A program made the translations under genes and the position numbers. Below, piece after piece: positions 23,191-30,907 of a stretch of DNA of 31,622 nt (the first letter of the stretch is position 1; the number at the start of each line of letters is the position of its first letter). This DNA is from Betaproteobacteria bacterium. Lineage in GTDB: Bacteria > Pseudomonadota > Gammaproteobacteria > Burkholderiales > Burkholderiaceae_C. A model generated the notes under the pieces. That model ran no database searches, was not told the origin of the DNA, and saw only the letters and a program-made list of their open reading frames with translations. The DNA is taken from contig VBCQ01000101.1 in the NCBI GenBank assembly GCA_005882155.1, positions 1 through 31,622 of the forward strand, read 5' to 3'.

Positions 23191-24234
23191 TCAGCGCTGT
23201 CCCACAGGCGTGCGCTCGGCGCTCACGGCCCATTCGAGGCCGTCGTCGTCGGGCTCGAAGACCTCGGGCCGCGGGGTGGTTGGCTGCAGGCCGAACGGCG
23301 TTTTCAACGCCACCGCATGGCCCATCGCGGCGCTGGTCGTGTCGGCATGCGCGATGTTCGGGTCCGGGCTCACGCGCTTGCAGGCAACCGCATTGGCGCT
23401 GTCGCTCGATGCCGCGACGAGCGGGCGCAGCGTCGGCGCCAGCGTCTTCAGGATTTGCACCGGCAACGCGCTGGTGAAGCGATAGGCCTCGGCCTCGACG
23501 CCCGGCACGTAGGCCGTCACGGTGCCGAAGTGGCGCGCGCCGATGAAGAACACGAAGGTGGCGGTGCGGCTCACCACGCGCGACTCGATGCGCTGGCCGC
23601 GCGCGCTGTAAGTGCCGATGCGGTTGTCGCCGGTGCCGGTCTTGCCGCCGATCGCGATCTTGCTGCCGTCGGGCCCGTCGAGCGCGCCGTGAACGCGCCG
23701 TGCCGTGCCCTTGGCGACGACTTGCGTCAGCGCGCGCTTCAGCGTCGCGGCGATTTCCGGCGCCAGCACGCGCTCGGCTTCGGGCGGCGCGCGGCGCAGC
23801 AGCGTCGCATACGGTGTCGCGTCGGCGAACTGCAGCTCTTCGATACGCACCGTCGGCAGGCGCAGCCCGTCATTGACGATGATGCCCATCAGCTCGGCGA
23901 GCGCGGCCGGGCGGTCGCCCGAGCTGCCGATCGCGGTCGCGTACGACGGCACGAGGTACTCGAACGGATAACCCAGGCGCTGCCACGAGCGATGGATTCG
24001 CGCGAACGCATCGACCTCGAGCAGCGACGCGATGCGCGTGTCTTGCGCGCCGCGCATGCGCGGCTGGAACAGCCACGCATAGCCGTCCTGCCGTGCAGCG
24101 CGGCTGCTCTCGACGAGCGCCAGCAAGCTCGCATTCGGGTTCTCGCGCAGATGGCTCGCGACCCACAGCTCGAGCGGATGCACATGCGCCAGATAAGCCC
24201 GATCGGCAAGGCTGTAATGCCCCGGCGTGCTTTT
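23191..24234 (-). CDS. Class A penicillin-binding protein, C-terminal part in shifted frame
   Basis: This frame continues the upstream penicillin-binding protein after a one-base shift at 24231-24235 and holds about 346 codons. It carries the third transpeptidase motif, KTGTG (in GGKTGTGDNRIG), and the conserved HPLELW and LQFADATPYATLL segments. The tail is Pro/Asp-rich. No convincing start codon or Shine-Dalgarno exists at the junction, so on its own it should not be translated from here; the frame runs open to 24564 only as a shadow. With the upstream frame it makes a product of about 1,100 residues. Confidence 0.75.
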   Translation of the reverse strand, partial: KSTPGHYSLADRAYLAHVHPLELWVASHLRENPNASLLALVESSRAARQDGYAWLFQPRMRGAQDTRIASLLEVDAFARIHRSWQRLGYPFEYLVPSYATAIGSSGDRPAALAELMGIIVNDGLRLPTVRIEELQFADATPYATLLRRAPPEAERVLAPEIAATLKRALTQVVAKGTARRVHGALDGPDGSKIAIGGKTGTGDNRIGTYSARGQRIESRVVSRTATFVFFIGARHFGTVTAYVPGVEAEAYRFTSALPVQILKTLAPTLRPLVAASSDSANAVACKRVSPDPNIAHADTTSAAMGHAVALKTPFGLQPTTPRPEVFEPDDDGLEWAVSAERTPVGQR

Positions 24235-26503
24235 TCTGCGCCGGCGCGGCCTTCTTGACCGGCGCTTTGGCGCTGCCCTTCGCCGGCTTGCCTTTCGCCG
24301 CAGCGGGCTGCACGAGCGCGACAGGCGTGGCCTTGATCGCCTTGGCTGCGATCGGCTTCGCTGCCTTGATCGGCGCATGACGGTGCACGAATTCGCTGAA
24401 TCCGGCGATGTCGCCGTCGGGCACCAGCGTGCGGTAGACCACCGCTTGCCCCTCGGGCGTCGCGCGCGCGCTCGCTGACAGCATCTCGAGCATCTGCGCT
24501 GGCGTCTTGCCGTGGTACTTGCGATAGAACTGGCGGATGAAGGTATTGCCCTCGCGCTCGGCAAAGCGCGCCAGCAGCACCGCGCGCTGCGGGTTCGCCG
24601 GGTCGTCGAGGATTCGCGCTGCAGCCGCCGGCTCGCCGTACATGTGGTGATAGACGACGTCGCGCATCAGGCGAATGAAGGCGAGGTTGATCGAGCCCTG
24701 CAAGGCCTCGCTGACCGTCGGCTGGCGGTGGTTGTCTTCGCGCTCGAAGTTCTCGAAGCTGTGGACGCCGCCGCCGGTGAAGAATGCCTCGCCGGGACTG
24801 GCCGAATAGCGCCGCTCCATCGCCGCAGCGAGCATCGGCGAGAGGCTCCTGTCCTTGCTGTGCAGCAACTGGTCGATCGCCCAGCGCGTCAGGTGATCGC
24901 GCCGATCGACCTCGACCTTGCGCAGCGCGGCCGGGCTCATGCCGACGTAGCGCTGGTGCAGCTCGGCGATGATCTCGAGGTAGCTGACGAGCGTGCGCAG
25001 CTTGGCCGTCGAGCCGAGCTCGAGCTTCGCGCCGGCATTGATGTCGAACGGCTGGTCGAGGTTGTCGGCCTGCACGCGCAAGCGGTTGCCGTCCTCGGTG
25101 GCCTCGTAGAGCGTGAAGCTGTAGAACAGCTTGGACGGGTCGCCGCGCTCGAGCAGATGGGGGCCGACCAGGCCGGCGGCTTTCGCCGCCGCCGGGTCGC
25201 GCAGCCGGCGCAGCAGGTCGGTGACGGCGTTCTGCAGCGGTGCATCGATGCTGCTCGCCACCCGCAGGTCGAGCCGGTCGAGGTCGTACAGCCGCGGCGT
25301 GTCGAGCAGCGACGCGAGCTGGGTGCGCACGAGGGTTGCCGCCTTGCGTGTCGTGTAATCCTCACCGCGCGCGCGCTCGCCTTCTTGACGCACGAGCGGC
25401 CGCGCCTGCAGCGCGGCATCGCGCAGCGCAGCCGTGATCACGCCGGCCTCGCCGAGCAGACGCAGATAGCTGTCGGTCAGATGCCCGAGCTGCTCCTGCC
25501 CGCTGCCGAAGTAGTACGACGGCCGGCGCTGCGCGATCATCAGGCTCAGCACTTCGCGGTAGGCGCGCGCCTGCGGCGCCAGCGCGGCGCCGTCGGCCTG
25601 CGGCCGGCGCAGCAGCCGATTGACGGCGTCGAAGTCGGCGCCGTACCAGGTCGCCAGGCCGTCGGCGATGCCGTTGACCTCGCCGTAGCCGGGGAAGGCG
25701 CCCAGCGGCACGCTGTTGATGTAGTCGGCAATGATGCGCTGGCGCGTGTGCAGCGTCTCTTCGCCGTCGAGGTAGGCGCGCACCGAGGCCGACACCATCT
25801 GGCGCAGCTTCTCCGGCGACGACGCGGTGCGGCCTTCGGGCGAGTGGCGGTACTTCTCGATCTGCGTGGCGAGCGTGCTGCCGCCGGCGCTCGGGTAGTC
25901 GGGGTCGACGACGCTGATCGCGCGGTTGATCGCGGCCTTGGCGAGGCGCGGCAGCTCGACGACCGGGTTGTGCTTCGGCTCGCGCACCGCGAGCAGCTCG
26001 CGGTTCTCGATGAACGACAGCGTGTCGAGCACCAGCGGCGGCACCGCGTCGAAGTCGGCGTAGCCGCGTTGCGGATAGCGCGCGCCGAACAGCGGCGCGT
26101 CGCGGCAGTCGAGCACGCGCAGGCCGGTCTGCGTCTTTTCGTGATACGGCGCGAAATAGCCGCGCCCGGTAAAGTCGAGCAGCGCCGGTGACTGGCGGGC
26201 TTGGGCGGCGATCGCGTAGCCGGACTCGCGCAAGCCTTCGGCGAAGTCGCCGATGCGGTCGTAGCCGAGGCGCTCGTCGAACGGACCGGCTTGCGGGAAA
26301 TGGATCGCCGGGCTGGCACCCGGCTCAACGCGGAAGCTCAGCTTCTTCGCAAATGCCGCGAGGTAGCGCGCCTGCAGCGTCGAGGTGCGCAATTCCCAGG
26401 CGACGAGCTGGGCGGCGAGCAGCATCAAGAGGCCCAACAACGCGACGCGGACGAGCCAGGCTCGCCGCCACCAGGGCTTGCTTGTGTCGACAGAGGTGCG
26501 CAC
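23870..26503 (-). CDS. Class A penicillin-binding protein (GT51 transglycosylase + transpeptidase), 5' part
   Basis: Numbering is from the GTG at 26503 (GAGG 6 bases upstream). One membrane helix lies near residues 16-35. A GT51-like domain shows IENREL and GGSTLATQIEK (about 207-217). The penicillin-binding domain shows the active serine motif STAK at about 498 and SIN at about 604. A Lys/Ala/Pro-rich linker (KGKPAKGSAKAPVKKAAPAQKK) follows, and then an A5 run where the frame is lost, so the 3' part of this frame (24230-23870) is unrelated read-through. The KTG motif lies in the other frame, so the truncated protein would lack transpeptidase activity. The enzyme family polymerises and cross-links peptidoglycan. 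Confidence 0.85.
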   Translation of the reverse strand: MRTSVDTSKPWWRRAWLVRVALLGLLMLLAAQLVAWELRTSTLQARYLAAFAKKLSFRVEPGASPAIHFPQAGPFDERLGYDRIGDFAEGLRESGYAIAAQARQSPALLDFTGRGYFAPYHEKTQTGLRVLDCRDAPLFGARYPQRGYADFDAVPPLVLDTLSFIENRELLAVREPKHNPVVELPRLAKAAINRAISVVDPDYPSAGGSTLATQIEKYRHSPEGRTASSPEKLRQMVSASVRAYLDGEETLHTRQRIIADYINSVPLGAFPGYGEVNGIADGLATWYGADFDAVNRLLRRPQADGAALAPQARAYREVLSLMIAQRRPSYYFGSGQEQLGHLTDSYLRLLGEAGVITAALRDAALQARPLVRQEGERARGEDYTTRKAATLVRTQLASLLDTPRLYDLDRLDLRVASSIDAPLQNAVTDLLRRLRDPAAAKAAGLVGPHLLERGDPSKLFYSFTLYEATEDGNRLRVQADNLDQPFDINAGAKLELGSTAKLRTLVSYLEIIAELHQRYVGMSPAALRKVEVDRRDHLTRWAIDQLLHSKDRSLSPMLAAAMERRYSASPGEAFFTGGGVHSFENFEREDNHRQPTVSEALQGSINLAFIRLMRDVVYHHMYGEPAAAARILDDPANPQRAVLLARFAEREGNTFIRQFYRKYHGKTPAQMLEMLSASARATPEGQAVVYRTLVPDGDIAGFSEFVHRHAPIKAAKPIAAKAIKATPVALVQPAAAKGKPAKGSAKAPVKKAAPAQKKHAGALQPCRSGLSGACASARAVGREPSAREPECELAGARREQPRCTAGRLCVAVPAAHARRARHAHRVAARGRCVRANPSLVAAPGLSVRVPRAVVRDRDRQLGRPPGRARRADGHHRQ
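24231..24235 (-). other. Frameshift site (A5 in the mRNA) in the penicillin-binding protein gene
   Basis: The plus strand reads TTTTT at 24231-24235. In the sense strand the frame is GCG CAG AAA AAG CAC. Removing one A gives GCG CAG AAA AGC ACG CCG GGG CAT TAC, which joins the two halves of the protein without a gap. A sequencing or assembly error, a real mutation, or a slippage site are all possible. Confidence 0.85.
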
Positions 26504-26674
26504 GACAGGCCTCGACTCACACAGACGCAATGGATGCCCGCGAAACGCAGGGCACAAGTTGATTCTGGCGGTTTTGCACCAAGTCGCGATCCCCAGTTTG
26601 AGTGGGGCCGTGACGAAGTATTCGGGCCCGCATCGTTCGCAGAGCAAACGACGTGCGCGGCGCGTGCGAACTCG

Positions 26675-27220
26675 TTAGGACAGCAGCTGCTTGCGCGCCC
26701 GATGCAGCCGCACGAACAGGTTTTCCTCGCTGATCGCGAGCCTGCGGCAAACCTCGTCGGTGCCTTGGTCCTGCAGCACGCGCAAGTGCATCACGTCGCG
26801 CAACCCGGCCGGCAGGGCGTCGATTCGCGCGAGAGTGTGGGCGAGGAACTCACGATGCTCGGCGAGCTCGTCGGGACGCGCTTGCGGGCACTCGATCGCG
26901 AGCGCGCCTTCGCCGTCGTGCTCGTCGTCGAGGCTGTCGGTGCCGACGCGCTGGCGCACGAGATCGACGATCTTGTTCTTCAGGATCGCGGTCAGCCACG
27001 AGCGCAGGGCAGAGCGGCCGGCGAACGCGGCGCGGCCCGAGATCACCGCTTCGAACACGTCGTGGACCACGTCTTCGGCGAGCATCGGGTCGTGCAGCTT
27101 GCGCTGCGCGAAGCGGACCAGGTAGCTGCGGTGCGACACCATCTCGCGCCATGACACCGAGCCGGCGACGGCGGGGTGGAACGCGGCTTGGAACGAGGAG
27201 GCTGCGGCGGCGCTGTTCAT
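26675..27220 (-). CDS. ECF-type RNA polymerase sigma factor
   Basis: The 181-residue protein has sigma region 2 (HRSYLVRFAQRKLHDPMLAEDVVHDVFEAVISG, residues about 29-62, and WLTAILKNKIVDLVRQR) and region 4 (LPAGLRDVMHLRVLQDQGTDEVCRRLAISEENLFVRLHRARKQLL) at the end. A spacer rich in acid residues (DSLDDEHDGEG) separates them. The ATG at 27220 has AGGAAG about 7 bases upstream. No anti-sigma gene follows; the next gene downstream is the penicillin-binding protein, 171 bases away. It is divergent from the response-regulator gene. Confidence 0.87.
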   Translation of the reverse strand: MNSAAAASSFQAAFHPAVAGSVSWREMVSHRSYLVRFAQRKLHDPMLAEDVVHDVFEAVISGRAAFAGRSALRSWLTAILKNKIVDLVRQRVGTDSLDDEHDGEGALAIECPQARPDELAEHREFLAHTLARIDALPAGLRDVMHLRVLQDQGTDEVCRRLAISEENLFVRLHRARKQLLS

Positions 27221-27347
27221 TTGTGTCTTCCTGGCGGGCGTTGCGATGGGATGAACTTTCGGCGCCGCAGCTCGCGCCAAAATCGCCGAACATCACAGGA
27301 AGATCACATTTGCGTAAGAAGCGCCTGGCCGAAACGACAATCCCTCC

Positions 27348-28064
27348 ATGCCTTCCTCGACCATCCTCGTCGCCGAAGATCAGGCCGACATTCGCGACCT
27401 GATCGTGATGAACCTGCGCAACGCAGGCTACGAGGTCATCGCGGTGGCCGATGGCTTGGCGGCGCTGGCGAGCCAGAACGAACACGCGAGCGACCTCTTG
27501 ATCCTCGACCTGATGATGCCGGGGCTCGACGGGCTCGAAGTCTGCAAGGCGCTGCGTGCGCGCGGGCGCAGCACGCCGATCCTGATGCTGACCGCGAAGT
27601 CGACCGAGCTCGATCGCGTGCTCGGCCTCGAGCTCGGCGCCGACGACTACCTGACCAAGCCGTTCTCGCTCGCCGAGCTGTTGGCGCGGGTGAAGGCGCT
27701 GCTGCGCCGCGCCGACCTGCTGCGCGCCGCGCAGGCCAACGCGCAAGCCCAGCCGAGCACGCTGCGCAACGGCGACCTCGAGATCCTGCCGGCCAAGCGG
27801 CAGGTGCGCTATCGCGGCGAAGCGCTCGACTTCACCGCGCTCGAATTCGACTTGCTGCTGCACTTCGCCCAGCACCCCGGCCATGTGTTCTCGCGCGGCC
27901 AGCTGCTCAATGCCGTTTGGGGCTACACCCACGACGGCTACGAGCACACCGTGACGACGCACATCAACCGGCTGCGCGCCAAGCTCGAGAGCGACCCGAT
28001 GCGCCCGCAGCTGATCCTCACGGTGCGCGGGGCGGGGTACAAGATGCGCGAAGCGCCGAGGTGA
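27348..28064 (+). CDS. OmpR/PhoB-family response regulator
   Basis: The 238-residue protein has a receiver domain at about residues 5-118 with the acidic pair Glu10/Asp11, phosphoacceptor Asp54 in LLILDLMMPG, the TAK motif, and KPF. A winged helix DNA-binding domain spans about 140-235 (FTALEFDLLLHFAQHPGHVFSRGQLLNAVWG, VTTHINRLRAKLE, GAGYKM). It sits upstream of a histidine kinase gene on the same strand with 93 bases between. The signal is unknown. No strong Shine-Dalgarno is visible before the ATG. Confidence 0.93.
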   Translation: MPSSTILVAEDQADIRDLIVMNLRNAGYEVIAVADGLAALASQNEHASDLLILDLMMPGLDGLEVCKALRARGRSTPILMLTAKSTELDRVLGLELGADDYLTKPFSLAELLARVKALLRRADLLRAAQANAQAQPSTLRNGDLEILPAKRQVRYRGEALDFTALEFDLLLHFAQHPGHVFSRGQLLNAVWGYTHDGYEHTVTTHINRLRAKLESDPMRPQLILTVRGAGYKMREAPR

Positions 28065-28105
28065 TGTCTTGGTGTTGGTTCGCGTGTCCCAACTCCCGCC
28101 AAACT

Positions 28106-28131
28106 CCGTTCGCCCTGAGCCTGTCGAAGGG
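28106..28131 (+). repeat. Copy of a widespread proteobacterial interspersed repeat (CCGTTCGCCCTGAGCCTGTCGAAGGG type)
   Basis: The sequence CCGTTCGCCCTGAGCCTG continues with TCGAAGGG. This wording recurs as intergenic repeat in many Burkholderiales and other proteobacteria, to my knowledge without a fixed function. It lies in the 93-base gap between the response regulator and kinase genes. An outer CGCCCT/AGGGCG pair (28111-28116 and 28144-28149) could make it a hairpin that separates the expression of the two genes. I see no second copy in the window. Confidence 0.55.
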
Positions 28132-28157
28132 TTGGCGAGACCGAAGGGCGTGAGCCG

Positions 28158-29681
28158 ATGACCGTCCGCCTCAAGATCGCCCTCACGATCTTCATCACCG
28201 GCGCGTTAACCGCGCTCGGCGTCGTCGCGACCGTGCTGTTCGCGTTCCAGCGCTTCGAGCACGAGACGACCTACCAGCGTGCCGACGCGTTCCTCGGCCG
28301 CGTCGCCGCGATGTACGGCGACATCTTCGAGCTGCGCGAGCGGCATCCCGACGAGTTCGTCGGCTTTCTGCGCAACCTCGTGCTGTTCGAGCCCGACACG
28401 CAGCTCTACCTGCTCGCGTCAGACGGCACGGTGCTCGCATCGTCGGGCGAAGCCAAGCTGCCGCCCGGCTTCAAGGTCGCGCTGCGGCCGGTGCAGCAGG
28501 CGGTCGGCCGCTCGCGGATGCCCTACGTGATGGGCGACGACCCCGAGCGCATGGACGCCAACGCCGTCATCGCCGCCAAGCCGGTGCGCCGCGCGGTGAT
28601 CCGCAACGACGCGTCGGTCGCCGGCTACCTCTACCTCGTCTGCCACCACCCGGTGCTGTCGGAGGGCCGGCTGCAGGCGGTGGGCAATACCTTTGCGAAG
28701 CCCGCGCTCGCGGCGATCGTCGGCGTGGTCGTGCTCGCGACGCTGCTCGCGGCGTGGATCATCGGCGCGGTCACGCGACCGCTGCGTCAGCTCACCGACG
28801 TGGTGTCGACGATCTCGCAGCGCGGGCTCGAAGAAGGCGTTCCCGGCGCGCCCGAGCGGCGGCTGCCGCAGCCCACGCCTGACGAGTTCGGCCGCCTGAC
28901 CGCGGCCTTCGAGATGATGCTCGACACCTGCCGCAAGCAATGGGTCGCGCTGCGCCGGCTCGACCACTTCCGTCGCGAAGGCGTCAGCAACCTGTCGCAC
29001 GACCTGCGCTCGCCGCTGACCGCGACCGCGGCTTGTCTCGAAACGCTGGAGAGCCGCTGGTCCAGCGACCCGCAGCGCGACGATGATCGTGCGCTCGTCG
29101 CGATGGCCTTGCGCAACACCCACAACGCGGCGCGCCTCGTGCAGTCGCTCGGCGACCTGGCGCAGCTCGACGAGCCCGAATTCAAGCTGCAGACCGAGGT
29201 GCTTGACGCCGGCGAGCTGCTCGACGACATCGCGCTGCGTTTCGGCCAGCGCGCCGCGCAACGCGGCGTGACGCTGCAGGCCGAGCATCCACCCGACACG
29301 CAGGCTGAAATGCCGCCGCCGTTCGCCGCGCTCGACATCGAGCTGTTCGAGCGCGCAGTCGCCAACCTTGTCGACAACGCGCTGAAGTTCAGCCGCGAAG
29401 GCGACCGCATCACGCTGGCCGCGCGGGCCCACAACGGCCAGGTCGAGGTCAGCGTCAGCGACACCGGACCGGGGATTGCCGCGGCCGACGTGCCGCATCT
29501 GTTCGACCGCTTCTTTCAGAGCCGGCAAAGCGTCGCGCCGGCGACCGGCGAAGGCGGCAAAGGGCTCGGTCTGGCGATCGTCAAGCGGATCGCCGAGCTG
29601 CATGGCGGCGCCGTGGCGGTGCGCAGCGCGTCGGGTGTCGGCACCTGCGTCACCTTGTCGCTGCCGTCGGCCACCGTCTGA
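28158..29681 (+). CDS. Two-component sensor histidine kinase
   Basis: The 507-residue membrane kinase has a first helix at about 7-29, a periplasmic sensor region to about 182, a second helix at 183-204 and a HAMP domain at 205-265. The HisKA domain carries His281 in SNLSHDLRSPLTA. The ATPase domain shows the N-box LVDNALKF, G1 DTGPGI and G2 GKGLGLAI. The sensor region has no domain I recognise. It is the partner of the upstream OmpR-type regulator. No good Shine-Dalgarno precedes the ATG at 28158, and translation may depend on that region's structure. Confidence 0.93.
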   Translation: MTVRLKIALTIFITGALTALGVVATVLFAFQRFEHETTYQRADAFLGRVAAMYGDIFELRERHPDEFVGFLRNLVLFEPDTQLYLLASDGTVLASSGEAKLPPGFKVALRPVQQAVGRSRMPYVMGDDPERMDANAVIAAKPVRRAVIRNDASVAGYLYLVCHHPVLSEGRLQAVGNTFAKPALAAIVGVVVLATLLAAWIIGAVTRPLRQLTDVVSTISQRGLEEGVPGAPERRLPQPTPDEFGRLTAAFEMMLDTCRKQWVALRRLDHFRREGVSNLSHDLRSPLTATAACLETLESRWSSDPQRDDDRALVAMALRNTHNAARLVQSLGDLAQLDEPEFKLQTEVLDAGELLDDIALRFGQRAAQRGVTLQAEHPPDTQAEMPPPFAALDIELFERAVANLVDNALKFSREGDRITLAARAHNGQVEVSVSDTGPGIAAADVPHLFDRFFQSRQSVAPATGEGGKGLGLAIVKRIAELHGGAVAVRSASGVGTCVTLSLPSATV

Positions 29682-29699
29682 GCGCATCGCGCAGGGAAA

Positions 29700-29902
29700 C
29701 CCCCGATGTTGCTCGCGAAGCAGCGGCCTACAGTCTCGTCCACTCGCGGTGGACACCGTTTCGGTGCCGCCCACGGCGGGGGGTCTGAGGAGACACAGTG
29801 ACGCGGTGAACGGGTGAGCCCGCAGCCGCGAATGACGGCAAGGCCGAGTTGTCGGCCGATGTCAGAATGGAAGGGCGCCGGCCACATGCCGGCGCCCTTT
29901 TT
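29700..29902 (+). ncRNA. Candidate structured RNA: array of at least seven hairpins plus terminator
   Basis: The 375-base gap between the kinase and HDOD genes holds a run of hairpins: 29708-29724, 29739-29753 (5-bp stem), 29754-29766 (CACCG/CGGTG), 29767-29779 (CCGCC/GGCGG), 29783-29794 (GTCT/AGAC, loop GAGG), 29802-29830 (outer CGCGG/CCGCG, inner CGGG/CCCG), 29833-29864 (TGAC/GTCA around GGCCGA/TCGGCC) and the terminator at 29871-29902. No open reading frame with a ribosome site fits. I do not match it to 6S RNA, RNase P, SRP, tmRNA or known riboswitch consensus. The 5' end is not defined, and it could also be the 3' tail of the kinase message. Confidence 0.55.
29871..29902 (+). terminator. 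Intrinsic terminator ending the hairpin array
   Basis: AAGGGCGCCGGC (29871-29882) pairs perfectly with GCCGGCGCCCTT (29888-29899) around a CACAT loop, and the T tract runs through 29902. This is a strong 12-bp terminator 190 bases after the kinase stop, and it closes either the candidate RNA or the two-component message. Confidence 0.9.
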
Positions 29903-29996
29903 CATTCGTCGGCCGGCATCGCGCCGCTCACTCGCCCGATGCCTTCGCTAAGAATCTATCGGTGAATAAGACCGCCCTGCGGCGTGCCAGTTTCCC

Positions 29997-30025
29997 GTGA
30001 CGCCGCCGCGTGGCGCGGCTAGCAT
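29997..30025 (+). promoter_or_regulatory. Candidate promoter of the HDOD gene
   Basis: GTGACG (29997-30002) and TAGCAT (30020-30025) are 17 bases apart, each 4 of 6 with the sigma-70 consensus. The ATG at 30056 lies about 25 bases after the expected start of transcription. The rest of 29906-29996 holds no clear element. Confidence 0.4.
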
Positions 30026-30055
30026 GCTTGAACCTCTTCCCTCGGTGGAGCCGTC

Positions 30056-30874
30056 ATGCCCGTCGACCCGCAACTGCGTTCGCTGAACATCGATATTCCG
30101 GCCCAGCCCGAGGCGCTCGTCAAGCTGTCGCTGCTGTTGGCCGAAGACGATGTCAATCTGCAGTCGCTGAGCGGTCTGATCGAAGGCGATATGGCGCTCG
30201 CGTCTGCTGTGCTGAAGGCGGTGAACTCGTCGCTCTACGGGATGTCGGGGCGGGTGCAGAGCGTGCATCAGGCGATCACCTTTCTCGGCACCCGCGAAGT
30301 CGCGGCGGTGACCTTCGAGATGGGGCTGCGCGCGGTGTTCCCGCCGGCGCCCGAGCTCGCGCCGGTGTGGGAGCGCGCAGCGGTGCGTGGCCTGCTGATG
30401 GGGCGCATCGGCCAGGCTCTGAGTGTGGACCCATGGGCTTCGCATTCGGCCGGCCTGTTCGAAGAGTGCGGCAAGGCGGTGCTGTTCCGTCACAAGCCGG
30501 ACAGCTATCGGCCGCTGCTGAAAGCGGCCAAGGACGACGAGGAGCTGCTGTTCCTCGAGCACCAGGAATTCGGCGTCAGCCACGACGCGCTCGGTGCCGC
30601 GCTGTGCGAGAGCTGGGGCCTCGCGCCGGCAGCGGTGCACAGCGTGCGCTATCACGTGATCGTCAACACGACACGCCAATTGCCGATGCAGATCCAGCGC
30701 CGCGCGATCTGCGCAATCTCGGCGCTCGCGAATGCGCTGATGACCGACCCGGCGACTGTCGATGAGGTCGCCAGCGCGGTCGCGCCACAAGCCGAGCTCG
30801 ATGTGACGCTGGTCCAGCGAGGCTGCCATCGGGTGCAGGAACAGATCGAAGCGGCCGTGGCGCGCAGCGAATGA
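30056..30874 (+). CDS. HDOD-domain protein
   Basis: The 272-residue protein fits an HDOD domain, an HD-like fold lacking phosphohydrolase residues and used in signalling. Seen are PAQPEALVKLSLLLAEDDVNLQSLSGLIEGDMALASAVLKAVNSSLYG at the N-terminus in shorter pieces, the conserved KAVNSSLYGM and VQSVHQAITFLG, and the later HSAGLFEECGKAVLF and SVRYHV. The mid-domain His residues are partly kept. GGAG lies 6 bases before the ATG. It has its own candidate promoter and follows the terminator of the hairpin array. The partner and signal are unknown. Confidence 0.88.
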   Translation: MPVDPQLRSLNIDIPAQPEALVKLSLLLAEDDVNLQSLSGLIEGDMALASAVLKAVNSSLYGMSGRVQSVHQAITFLGTREVAAVTFEMGLRAVFPPAPELAPVWERAAVRGLLMGRIGQALSVDPWASHSAGLFEECGKAVLFRHKPDSYRPLLKAAKDDEELLFLEHQEFGVSHDALGAALCESWGLAPAAVHSVRYHVIVNTTRQLPMQIQRRAICAISALANALMTDPATVDEVASAVAPQAELDVTLVQRGCHRVQEQIEAAVARSE

Positions 30875-30875
30875 C

Positions 30876-30898
30876 TCCCTCTCCCAGGGGCAGAGGGG
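30876..30898. repeat. Small hairpin between convergent genes
   Basis: CCCTCT (30877-30882) pairs with AGAGGG (30892-30897) around a loop that can itself pair weakly. It fills the 33-base gap between the convergent HDOD and anti-sigma genes. No T tract follows on either strand. Wording of this sort (CTCCCTCTCCC...AGAGGGG) is a common spacer in GC-rich proteobacteria. Confidence 0.4.
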
Positions 30899-30907
30899 AA
30901 ATCCAAT

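Noticed and set aside
23191..24564. Separate complete gene from an ATG at 24564
   Set aside because: The part before 24234 is a low-complexity shadow of the upstream frame; real coding starts only at the frameshift.
24512..26191. Long plus-strand frame (about 560 codons) opposite the penicillin-binding protein
   Set aside because: Composition is Arg/Ala/Gln-rich with no motifs; the minus strand has STAK, SIN and GGSTL motifs in a clean frame.
29700..29902. 6S RNA, RNase P, tmRNA, SRP or a known riboswitch in the kinase-HDOD gap
   Set aside because: I recognised none of their conserved cores; the region is kept only as an unassigned candidate.
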